6,042 nucleotides of DNA, taken from NCBI GenBank assembly GCA_964549475.1, contig CAZJXH010000229.1:1-6042 (forward strand), read 5' to 3'. A model generated the notes under the pieces. The model made no database searches. It worked only from the letters and a program-made list of their open reading frames with translations, and had not been told where the DNA came from. A program made the translations under genes and the position numbers. This DNA comes from JBBQKF01 sp964549475. Its GTDB lineage: Bacteria > Bacillota > Clostridia > Saccharofermentanales > UBA5734. This document shows, piece by piece, positions 1 through 6,042 of the stretch (position 1 is the stretch's first letter; each line of letters starts with the position of its first letter).

Positions 1-1590
1 GAAAATGTGCGTTTCCATAAGGAAGAAACCAAGAACTCCCCTTCTTTTGCGAAAGAACTGGCTTCCATGGCGGAGATCTATGTGAATGACGCATTTGGAA
101 CAGCTCACCGCGCACATGCTTCGACCGCGGGGATTGCGAATTTTCTGCCGGCGGTAAGCGGATATCTGATTCAGAAGGAAATGAATTTTCTCGGCGGCGC
201 GCTGATGAACCCGAAGAGGCCCTTCGTAGCAATTCTTGGAGGCGCCAAGGTTTCCGACAAGATCGGTGTGATCGACAATCTGATCAGCAAGGTGGATACC
301 TTGATTATCGGCGGAGGAATGGCCTATACCTTCTTTGTCGCCCAGGGATACAGCATCGGAAATTCTCTTTGTGAAGCGGACAAGGTGGATCTGGCGAAGA
401 CCCTGCTTGAGAAAGCAAAAACAAAAGGCGTAAAGATCCTTTTGCCGGAAGACACCGTCATCGCAGATAAATTCGCAGCGGATGCGACATCAAAAACCGT
501 TCTGTCCTCGGAGATTCCGGATGGCTGGATGGGACTTGATATCGGAGAGAAAACCATTCAAAAATTCGCGGATGCGATCAAAGGGGCCGGAACCATTGTC
601 TGGAACGGACCGATGGGCGTGTTCGAATTCGAAAAATTCGCGATCGGCACCCGTGAAGTGGCAAGAGCGGTTGCGGATTCTTCAGCCATTTCCATCATCG
701 GCGGGGGAGACTCCGCTGCAGCAGTGGAATTGCTGGGATTCGCAGACCAGGTTACTCATATTTCAACCGGAGGAGGCGCTTCGCTCGAATTCCTTGAAGG
801 GAAAGTCCTTCCGGGAATTGACTGCCTGATGGACAAGGATCCCCGCAGAACATTTGCCGCAGGAAACTGGAAAATGAACAAAGGGGTACCGGCTGAAGCT
901 GCAAAATTGATTACAGAACTGAAAGGCCTTGTTGCGGAGGAATCTTCCGAGATCGCTCTTGCGGTTCCGTTCACCGCTCTTGCAAGCGCCTTGGAGGCAA
1001 GTGCCTATTCCAATATCAAAATCGCTGCACAAAATTGCTACTTTGAAGACAAAGGAGCTTATACAGGCGAGATTTCCGCACAGATGCTGGCTGAAATGAG
1101 CGTTTCCCATGTGATTGTCGGACACAGCGAGAGAAGAGAATATTTTGGGGAGACCAATGAAATCGTCAACAAAAAAATCAAAGCTGCTTTAAAATGGGGC
1201 GTCCGTCCAATCGTTTGCTGCGGAGAATCCCTCGCACAGAGAGAGGCAGGGGAAACCTTCAACCATATAAAGACACAGATCATCGAAGCCTTTACAGAAA
1301 TTTCTCCTGTTAAAATGGGATTTGTGACCATTGCCTACGAACCAATCTGGGCAATCGGAACAGGCAAAGTGGCAACCGATGACCAGGCACAGGAAGTGTG
1401 CGCGTTCATTCGTGGTATCATAAAAGACCTCTATGGAGAAACCATCGCCCAATCAACAAGAATTCTCTATGGCGGCAGTGTTTCCGCGGCTTCCGCCAAC
1501 GGACTGTTTAAAATGCCGGATATCGACGGCGGTCTTGTAGGCGGCGCTTCATTAAAAGCCGCAGACTTCAGCGTGATCTGCAAAGGCTGA
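1..1590 (+). CDS. pgk-tpi: Bifunctional phosphoglycerate kinase / triosephosphate isomerase fusion, 5'-truncated by the window edge
   Basis: This is one continuous frame carrying two cytosolic glycolytic enzymes. PGK transfers phosphate from 1,3-bisphosphoglycerate to ADP; TIM interconverts dihydroxyacetone phosphate and glyceraldehyde 3-phosphate. The frame is already open at base 1 and reads ENVRFHKEET, a motif near residue 115 of PGKs. The real start therefore lies upstream, and the GTG at base 7 is an internal Val codon. PGK part (codons 1-279): NDAFGTAHRAHAS (85-120), ILGGAKVSDK, IIGGGMAYTF, VWNGPMGVFE (598-627), GGGDSAAA (700-723) and the C-terminal TGGGASLEFLEGKVLPG. TIM part (from about codon 282): AGNWKMN with catalytic Lys (871-873), VGHSERR with catalytic His (1123-1125), AYEPIWAIGTGK with catalytic Glu (1339-1341), the phosphate-binding YGGSV and GGLVGGASL. 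The TIM part is about 248 residues, normal length. The whole protein should be about 640-650 residues, close to the Thermotoga fusion. All key residues that can be checked are present. Upstream gap is likely but unseen. Confidence 0.97.
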   Translation, partial: ENVRFHKEETKNSPSFAKELASMAEIYVNDAFGTAHRAHASTAGIANFLPAVSGYLIQKEMNFLGGALMNPKRPFVAILGGAKVSDKIGVIDNLISKVDTLIIGGGMAYTFFVAQGYSIGNSLCEADKVDLAKTLLEKAKTKGVKILLPEDTVIADKFAADATSKTVLSSEIPDGWMGLDIGEKTIQKFADAIKGAGTIVWNGPMGVFEFEKFAIGTREVARAVADSSAISIIGGGDSAAAVELLGFADQVTHISTGGGASLEFLEGKVLPGIDCLMDKDPRRTFAAGNWKMNKGVPAEAAKLITELKGLVAEESSEIALAVPFTALASALEASAYSNIKIAAQNCYFEDKGAYTGEISAQMLAEMSVSHVIVGHSERREYFGETNEIVNKKIKAALKWGVRPIVCCGESLAQREAGETFNHIKTQIIEAFTEISPVKMGFVTIAYEPIWAIGTGKVATDDQAQEVCAFIRGIIKDLYGETIAQSTRILYGGSVSAASANGLFKMPDIDGGLVGGASLKAADFSVICKG

Positions 1591-1728
1591 TCCGGATAAC
1601 CAGGATGAAATGAGCAGAAGGGTTTGCGTTTTCCGATAAGAATGAATGATTTCAAATAATGTGTGTCTTTTCAGAGGAATGAGGCGGACTTTACAAGATA
1701 AAAATATTAAAATGAGAAGGAGTCTTCC
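1591..1728. other. Spacer between pgk-tpi and gpmI, no clear promoter or terminator
   Basis: This 138-base spacer separates two genes of the same pathway on the same strand. Just after the TIM stop there is a small imperfect hairpin (TCCGG, loop ATAA, CC-A-GGA, 1591-1605), but no T-run follows it. No strong -35/-10 pair is visible. The last 30 bases are A-rich and lead into the gpmI ribosome binding site. I infer read-through from pgk-tpi into gpmI, as in the common pgk-tpi-gpm operons, but a weak promoter cannot be excluded. Confidence 0.5.
1715..1722 (+). promoter_or_regulatory. Ribosome binding site of gpmI
   Basis: AGAAGGAG is a strong Shine-Dalgarno match ending 6 bases before the ATG at 1729. 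It fixes that ATG as the start of gpmI. Conserved iPGM sequence begins within the first ten residues after it, so the start agrees with the family. Confidence 0.9.
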
Positions 1729-3279
1729 ATGACAACACTTTTAAAGAGACCAGTCGTTCTGATGATTCTGGATGGATACGGCAAAAACATCGAAATCGAA
1801 GGCAATGCGATCGAAGCGGCGAAAAAACCAAATCTGGATTATTTAGCGAACCATTACCCAAGTTCGATTATCAAGACAAGCGGGATGGATGTCGGACTTC
1901 CCAGAGGGCAGATGGGAAATTCGGAGGTCGGACACACCAACATCGGAGCAGGTCGGATTGTCTATCAGGAACTGACCCGCATCACCAAAGAAATCGAAGA
2001 CGGACCGTTTTTTGAGAAGACGGAATTTTTGGACGCGATCGAAAATTGCAAAGCGAACCATTCGCAGCTTCATTTGTTCGGGCTGTTGTCGGATGGTGGT
2101 GTGCATAGCCACAACACCCATTTATATGCATTGCTGGAACTGGCAAAAAAGAAAGGATTGGAAGCGGTCTTTATCCATTGCTTCTATGACGGCCGGGATG
2201 TTCCGCCCGATTCCGCCCTTGGATTCACCGAGGAACTGGAAGCAAAGATCGAAGAGATCGGCACTGGCAGGATTGCTTCCATCATGGGCCGGTATTACGC
2301 CATGGACCGGGACAATCGCTGGGAGCGTGTCAAGCAGGCCTATGATGCGATGGTTCTTGGGGAAGGCGTATTGGCGACCAATGCTTGTGATGCGGTCAGA
2401 CAATCCTATGCGGATGGTGTGATGGACGAATTTGTTCTTCCGACCGTGATCACAAAAGACGGCAAGTCAGTTGCGACCATCGATCCGAATGATTCCATCA
2501 TTTTCTTTAATTTCCGTCCGGACCGTGCACGGGAAATCACCCGTGCTTTCATGGACCCTGAATTCACAGGATTCGAGAGAGCAAAAGGATTTTTCCCGAT
2601 TTATTATGTTTGTATGACACAATACGATATCACCTTTAAAAAATACAAAGGACTTCATTTCGCCTATCTTCCGGAGAACTTGAACAATACCTTCGGCGAG
2701 GTCATCAGCCGCCATGGATTGACACAGCTGCGGATCGCCGAAACAGAGAAGTATGCTCATGTCACGTTTTTCTTCAACGGCGGTGTCGAAAAAGAGTATC
2801 CGGGGGAAGACCGTGCACTGATCCCCTCTCCCAAGGTCGCAACGTATGATATGAAGCCTGAGATGAGCGCTTATGAGGTGGCAGAAGAAGCGTTAAAGAG
2901 AATCCATTCAAAAAAATATGATGTGATTATCTTGAATTTTGCCAATTGCGACATGGTAGGGCATACAGGAATCTTCGAAGCGGCTGTCAAAGCCGTCGAA
3001 GCGGTGGATGAATGCGTAGGGAAAGTGACATCGGCTATTTTTGAGCAAGGCGGCATTGTCCTGATCACAGCGGATCACGGAAACGCGGAACAGATGATCG
3101 ACCCGGTCACGAAAGGTCCTTTTACCGCCCATACGACTTTGCCGGTGCCTTTGATTGTAGCAGGGGCCGGGGATATTTCATTGAAGAATGGAATTCTGGC
3201 GGATTTGGCCCCTACCATGCTTGACTTGATGGATATCGAAAAGCCAGGAGAGATGACAGGCGAGAGTCTGATTGTCTAA
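1729..3279 (+). CDS. gpmI: 2,3-bisphosphoglycerate-independent phosphoglycerate mutase (iPGM)
   Basis: This complete 516-residue protein has the usual length for the family (about 510). It interconverts 3- and 2-phosphoglycerate in the cytosol through a phosphoserine intermediate and, by family knowledge, needs two Mn2+ ions. It belongs to the alkaline phosphatase superfamily. Active-site residues visible by motif: Asp15 (ILDGYG), nucleophile Ser65 (MGNSEVGH), His126 (SDGGVHSH), Arg156-Asp157 (YDGRDVPP), Arg188 and Arg194 (GRYYAMDRDNRW), Arg263 and Arg266 (FRPDRARE), Lys341 (EKYAHVTF), Asp408 and His412 (NFANCDMVGHTG), Asp449-His450 (TADHGN) and His468 (TAHTT). These match the catalytic and metal-binding set known from Bacillus stearothermophilus iPGM, so the enzyme should be active. 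The phosphatase domain is split around the inserted transferase domain (roughly residues 80-300), as in the family. It lies 138 bases after pgk-tpi, fitting its place as the next step but one in glycolysis. No truncation or frameshift is seen. Confidence 0.98.
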   Translation: MTTLLKRPVVLMILDGYGKNIEIEGNAIEAAKKPNLDYLANHYPSSIIKTSGMDVGLPRGQMGNSEVGHTNIGAGRIVYQELTRITKEIEDGPFFEKTEFLDAIENCKANHSQLHLFGLLSDGGVHSHNTHLYALLELAKKKGLEAVFIHCFYDGRDVPPDSALGFTEELEAKIEEIGTGRIASIMGRYYAMDRDNRWERVKQAYDAMVLGEGVLATNACDAVRQSYADGVMDEFVLPTVITKDGKSVATIDPNDSIIFFNFRPDRAREITRAFMDPEFTGFERAKGFFPIYYVCMTQYDITFKKYKGLHFAYLPENLNNTFGEVISRHGLTQLRIAETEKYAHVTFFFNGGVEKEYPGEDRALIPSPKVATYDMKPEMSAYEVAEEALKRIHSKKYDVIILNFANCDMVGHTGIFEAAVKAVEAVDECVGKVTSAIFEQGGIVLITADHGNAEQMIDPVTKGPFTAHTTLPVPLIVAGAGDISLKNGILADLAPTMLDLMDIEKPGEMTGESLIV

Positions 3280-3405
3280 GAAACCGGTGTTCTTCCATTG
3301 TAATAATGCGGAGTCTGATGAGGGATTGATATTTATGGGATGGATATAGATAAACTGTAAATATTGCAGATTTTCGAAAAACATACAAATAATAATTTGA
3401 ATGTG

Positions 3406-3414
3406 TGGTATAAT
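3406..3414 (+). promoter_or_regulatory. Extended -10 promoter of nifJ
   Basis: TG-G-TATAAT is a perfect -10 hexamer (3409-3414) preceded by the TGn extension typical of promoters that can work without a good -35. At the expected -35 position (about 3385-3391) the sequence is ACAAATA, which does not match TTGACA. Transcription would start near 3421, giving a leader of about 60 bases before the nifJ start codon. The element is also the left and central part of a palindrome, TGGTAT-A-ATACCA (3406-3418). The promoter is inferred from sequence match only, but it sits in the right place in a 202-base intergenic gap. Confidence 0.72.
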
Positions 3415-3418
3415 ACCA

Positions 3419-3440
3419 TTGGTCAATTTCGATTGATCAA
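3419..3440 (+). promoter_or_regulatory. Inverted repeat / UUCG-loop hairpin at the predicted 5' end of nifJ mRNA
   Basis: The arms TTGGTCAAT (3419-3427) and ATTGATCAA (3432-3440) are complementary over nine positions, with one G-T (G-U in RNA) pair, around the loop TTCG (3428-3431). The predicted transcription start (about 3421) falls at the left arm. The element could act as a DNA operator over the start site or as a 5'-terminal RNA hairpin that protects the message. No T-run follows, so it is not an intrinsic terminator. It does not match the redox repressor Rex consensus spacing (TTGTTAA-N4-TTAACAA), although Rex is a plausible type of regulator for PFOR genes. Its function is unknown. Confidence 0.5.
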
Positions 3441-3467
3441 AGATGTATTGATGATAATATTTATTAT

Positions 3468-3474
3468 AAAGGAG
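3468..3474 (+). promoter_or_regulatory. Ribosome binding site of nifJ
   Basis: AAAGGAG lies 7 bases before the ATG at 3482 and sets that codon as the start. The segment just before it (3454-3467) is a small AT-only inverted repeat, ATAATA-TT-TATTAT, too weak to hide the site stably. Confidence 0.9.
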
Positions 3475-3481
3475 AAAGAAA

Positions 3482-6042
3482 ATGGCAAAAGAAAAGAAGT
3501 TTATGACCGTTGACGGAAATAATGCAGCCGCTTACACCTCGTATGCATTTACTGAAGTCGCGGGAATTTACCCTATCACCCCGTCCTCCCCGATGGCGGA
3601 CTACACCGATCAGTGGGCACAGGAAGGCAAGACGAACATTTTTGGACAGACAGTGAATGTTTGTGAAATGCAATCCGAGGCGGGAGCTGCAGGAACCGTA
3701 CATGGATCTCTGGCGGCTGGTGCGCTTACAACAACTTACACCGCGTCACAGGGCCTTCTTTTAATGATACCGAACATGTACAAAATCGCAGGAGAACTGC
3801 TTCCCGGTGTATTCCATGTGACAGCGCGCTGCGTAGCAAGCCATGCATTGAATATCTTTGGTGACCATTCCGACGTTATGGCTTGCAGACAAACCGGATT
3901 CGCCCTTCTGGCGTCAAACAGTGTTCAAGAAGTCATGGACCTGGCGGCAGTCGCTCATCTGAGTGCGATCAAAGGACGTGTTCCTTTCCTGCATTTCTTT
4001 GATGGATTCCGGACTTCCCACGAAATTCAGAAGATCGAAGCGCTGGATTACGCCGATCTAGCCAATCTGGTCGACCGTGATGCCATCCAGGCTTTCCGTG
4101 ACAGAGCACTTTCTCCGAACAAGCCCGTTATTCATGGAACCGCTCAGAATCCGGATATCTTCTTCCAGGCAAGAGAAGCCTGCAATACATACTATGATGC
4201 GCTTCCAGCGATCGTTGACTACTATATGGAGAAAATCAGCGAACTGACCGGCAGAAACTACAAGGCTTTCAATTATTACGGCGCACCGGATGCAGAGAAA
4301 ATCATCATCGCAATGGGTTCTGTATGTGAAACCATCGAAGAAACCGTAGATCATATGATTGCAAAAGGCGAAAAAGTCGGATTGCTCAAAGTTCATCTTT
4401 ACAGACCTTTCTCCATCGAGAGAATGCTTGAAGCCATCCCGAAAACCGTGAAAAAAATAGCTGTTCTTGACAGAACCAAAGAGCCGGGCGCACTTGGCGA
4501 ACCATTGTTCCTTGATGTCTGCACCGCTTTCTTCAACAAAGAGGTAAGACCGACTATCGTGAACGGCCGGTACGGGTTGGGCTCGAAAGAAGTATACCCC
4601 AACCAGATTGTGGCTGTTTATGCGAATCTCGACGCAGCAAAGCCGATTCACGGCTTTACAATCGGAATCGACGATGATGTGACGAATCTTTCCCTTCCGG
4701 CAGGAGACTTTCTTGACACCGTACCGGAAGGAACAAAGAGCTGCCTGTTCTGGGGTCTTGGATCCGATGGAACAGTCGGCGCGAATAAGAATTCAATCAA
4801 GATCATCGGAGATCATACCGACAAATATGTACAGGCTTATTTTGCCTATGACTCCAAGAAATCCGGCGGAATCACCGTATCCCATCTGCGCTTCGGAGAT
4901 CAGCCCATCAAATCAACTTATCTCATCAAGAGCGCAGACTTCCTTGCCTGCCATAATCCTGCCTATGTGAACATGTACGACATGATTGCTGATGTGAAGA
5001 AAAATGGAACCTTCCTGCTCAACTGTGCATGGGATCTTGCCGAACTGGACGAGAAGCTTCCGGCGGCAATGAAGAGAACGATTGCAAAGAACAACATTGC
5101 TTTTTATACAATTGATGCGGTTCCTCTTGCGAAAGAAATCGGACTTGGCGGAAGAATCAACACCATCATGCAAGCGGCTTTCTTCAAATTAGCCGAAATC
5201 ATTCCGGCAGCCGATGCCGCCGAATACATGAAGAAAGCGGCCTATAAGTCTTACAAGTCCAAGGGCGATGCGATTGTCAACATGAATTACGCCGCGATTG
5301 ACGCCGGTGTGAACAATGTGACGAAAGTCACTGTTCCAGCCAGTTGGGCGGATGCGAAAGATGTTGCTGAAACAAAGAAAAACCGTCCTGATTTCATTAA
5401 AAATGTAGTAGAAGTGATGAATGCACAAAAAGGGGACTCTTTGCCGGTCAGTGCCTTCAAAGGACGCGAAGACGGCACTTTCCCACAGGGAACATCCAAA
5501 TACGAAAAACGCGGAATCGCAGTGGACGTTCCTTCCTGGCAGCCGGACAACTGCATCCAGTGCAATCAATGCTCCCTTGTCTGCCCTCACGCAGTCATCC
5601 GTCCGTTCCTGCTTACCGCAGAAGAAAAGACCATGGCGCCGGAATCCTTTGTTACAAAGAAAGGCATGAAGCCATATGATACCATGGAATTCAGAATGCA
5701 GGTATCGGTGATGGACTGTACCGGATGTGGAAGCTGCGCGAATGTTTGCCCCTCCAAAGAAAAGGCCTTGATCATGAAGCCCATCGAAACACAACTTGCG
5801 GAAGCTTCCAATTGGGAATACGCCACAGAAAAAGTAACCGTCAAAGCGAACCCGATGAACAAGTCCAGCATCAAGGGAAGCCAGTTCGAAATGCCATATT
5901 TCGAGTTTTCCGGCGCTTGCGGTGGATGTGGCGAAACGCCTTACGCCAAGCTGATCACCCAATTGTTCGGGGATCGTATGATCGTATCCAACGCAACAGG
6001 CTGTTCCTCCATCTGGGGCGCATCCGCACCAAGCACACCTTA
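3482..6042 (+). CDS. nifJ: Pyruvate:ferredoxin (flavodoxin) oxidoreductase, single-chain type, 3'-truncated by the window edge
   Basis: This cytosolic enzyme oxidises pyruvate with CoA to acetyl-CoA and CO2 and passes two electrons to ferredoxin or flavodoxin, using thiamine diphosphate and three [4Fe-4S] clusters. I see 853 full codons with no stop; the family is about 1170-1230 residues, so roughly 320-380 are outside the window. Order: N-terminal pyruvate/TPP domain with YPITPSSP (30-37, Thr33), Glu66 in EMQSEAGA and Arg116 in TARCVASHAL, equivalent to Thr31, Glu64 and Arg114 of the Desulfovibrio africanus enzyme; domain II from about 273 (KIIIAMGSVCET); CoA-binding domain III with GLGSDGTVGANKN (425-437); two ferredoxin-type CxxCxxCxxxCP motifs with Cys691/694/697/701 and Cys746/749/752/756; then the TPP domain with proximal-cluster Cys813, Cys816 (ACGGCGET) and Cys841 (ATGCSSIWG). 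The fourth proximal cysteine and the TPP GDG motif lie past the edge. It has its own promoter and a strong ribosome site, so it is probably transcribed separately from gpmI. Confidence 0.97.
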   Translation, partial: MAKEKKFMTVDGNNAAAYTSYAFTEVAGIYPITPSSPMADYTDQWAQEGKTNIFGQTVNVCEMQSEAGAAGTVHGSLAAGALTTTYTASQGLLLMIPNMYKIAGELLPGVFHVTARCVASHALNIFGDHSDVMACRQTGFALLASNSVQEVMDLAAVAHLSAIKGRVPFLHFFDGFRTSHEIQKIEALDYADLANLVDRDAIQAFRDRALSPNKPVIHGTAQNPDIFFQAREACNTYYDALPAIVDYYMEKISELTGRNYKAFNYYGAPDAEKIIIAMGSVCETIEETVDHMIAKGEKVGLLKVHLYRPFSIERMLEAIPKTVKKIAVLDRTKEPGALGEPLFLDVCTAFFNKEVRPTIVNGRYGLGSKEVYPNQIVAVYANLDAAKPIHGFTIGIDDDVTNLSLPAGDFLDTVPEGTKSCLFWGLGSDGTVGANKNSIKIIGDHTDKYVQAYFAYDSKKSGGITVSHLRFGDQPIKSTYLIKSADFLACHNPAYVNMYDMIADVKKNGTFLLNCAWDLAELDEKLPAAMKRTIAKNNIAFYTIDAVPLAKEIGLGGRINTIMQAAFFKLAEIIPAADAAEYMKKAAYKSYKSKGDAIVNMNYAAIDAGVNNVTKVTVPASWADAKDVAETKKNRPDFIKNVVEVMNAQKGDSLPVSAFKGREDGTFPQGTSKYEKRGIAVDVPSWQPDNCIQCNQCSLVCPHAVIRPFLLTAEEKTMAPESFVTKKGMKPYDTMEFRMQVSVMDCTGCGSCANVCPSKEKALIMKPIETQLAEASNWEYATEKVTVKANPMNKSSIKGSQFEMPYFEFSGACGGCGETPYAKLITQLFGDRMIVSNATGCSSIWGASAPSTP

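Noticed and set aside
7..9. GTG at base 7 as the start codon of the first gene
   Set aside because: It is the Val of the conserved internal PGK motif ENVRF; the frame is open to base 1 and about 115 PGK residues are missing upstream.
482..829. 115-codon plus-strand frame inside the PGK part
   Set aside because: It is a shadow frame of a conserved PGK region; it has no recognisable domain and no good ribosome site.
829..831. Internal ATG as an independent start for a free TIM
   Set aside because: There is no Shine-Dalgarno sequence at a suitable distance (the nearest purine run, 796-805, is too far), and the frame is continuous with PGK.
1591..1605. Intrinsic terminator after pgk-tpi
   Set aside because: The stem is only about five pairs with a bulge and has no downstream T-run.
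1631..1660. Promoter for gpmI (TTCCGA, 18-base gap, AATAAT)
   Set aside because: The -35 matches consensus at only three of six positions and there is no TGn extension; chance matches of this quality are common in AT-rich spacers.
3355..3374. Intrinsic terminator after gpmI
   Set aside because: CTGTAA-ATA-TTGCAG followed by ATTTT is a six-pair stem with a G-T pair, a three-base loop and only four Ts, 75 bases after the stop codon; too weak to call, though it is the only candidate in the gap.
3371..3380. TTTTCGAAAA palindrome upstream of the nifJ promoter
   Set aside because: It is a loopless ten-base palindrome of low complexity; it may be an upstream AT element but nothing supports a specific role.
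4058..4651. 197-codon antisense open frame under nifJ
   Set aside because: It runs opposite conserved PFOR coding sequence, its translation shows no recognisable motif, and it is explained by codon bias of the sense gene.
5189..5962. 257-codon antisense open frame under nifJ
   Set aside because: Although long, it lies opposite the ferredoxin and proximal-cluster region, whose sense-strand residues are conserved. The antisense protein is rich in Phe, His, Arg, Gly and Cys as expected from complementing the sense codons, with no family signal.

Overview
The window holds three consecutive plus-strand genes of lower glycolysis and pyruvate oxidation, and both outer genes are cut by the window edges. 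The strong AGGAG-type ribosome binding sites, a TATAAT promoter, moderate base composition and a large single-chain pyruvate:ferredoxin oxidoreductase together suggest a fermentative anaerobe, most likely a Bacillota (Firmicutes) member. The phosphoglycerate kinase-triosephosphate isomerase fusion is best known from Thermotoga, so a Thermotogota-like source cannot be excluded from this sequence alone. The taxon is an inference.

Layout. Positions 1-1590 carry the 3' part of a continuous pgk-tpi fusion. Its first ~115 PGK residues lie upstream of the window. A 138-base spacer follows, with no convincing terminator or promoter but a clear ribosome binding site at its end. Positions 1729-3279 carry a complete gpmI, the cofactor-independent (manganese-type) phosphoglycerate mutase. 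A 202-base spacer (3280-3481) holds an extended -10 promoter, a hairpin with a UUCG loop at the predicted transcript start, and a strong ribosome binding site. From 3482 to the right edge runs the first 853 codons of nifJ, the single-chain pyruvate:ferredoxin oxidoreductase. It is open to the window edge with no stop codon.

How they work together. TIM interconverts the two triose phosphates and PGK makes ATP from 1,3-bisphosphoglycerate. GpmI converts 3-phosphoglycerate to 2-phosphoglycerate. Enolase and pyruvate kinase (or PPDK) are not in the window. PFOR then oxidises pyruvate to acetyl-CoA, CO2 and reduced ferredoxin. The genes look intact and housekeeping in character. I see no mobile element, CRISPR array, tRNA, rRNA or defence system, and no evidence for a previously undescribed system. 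The points worth a second look are the nearly linker-free PGK-TIM junction and the dyad-rich leader of nifJ.
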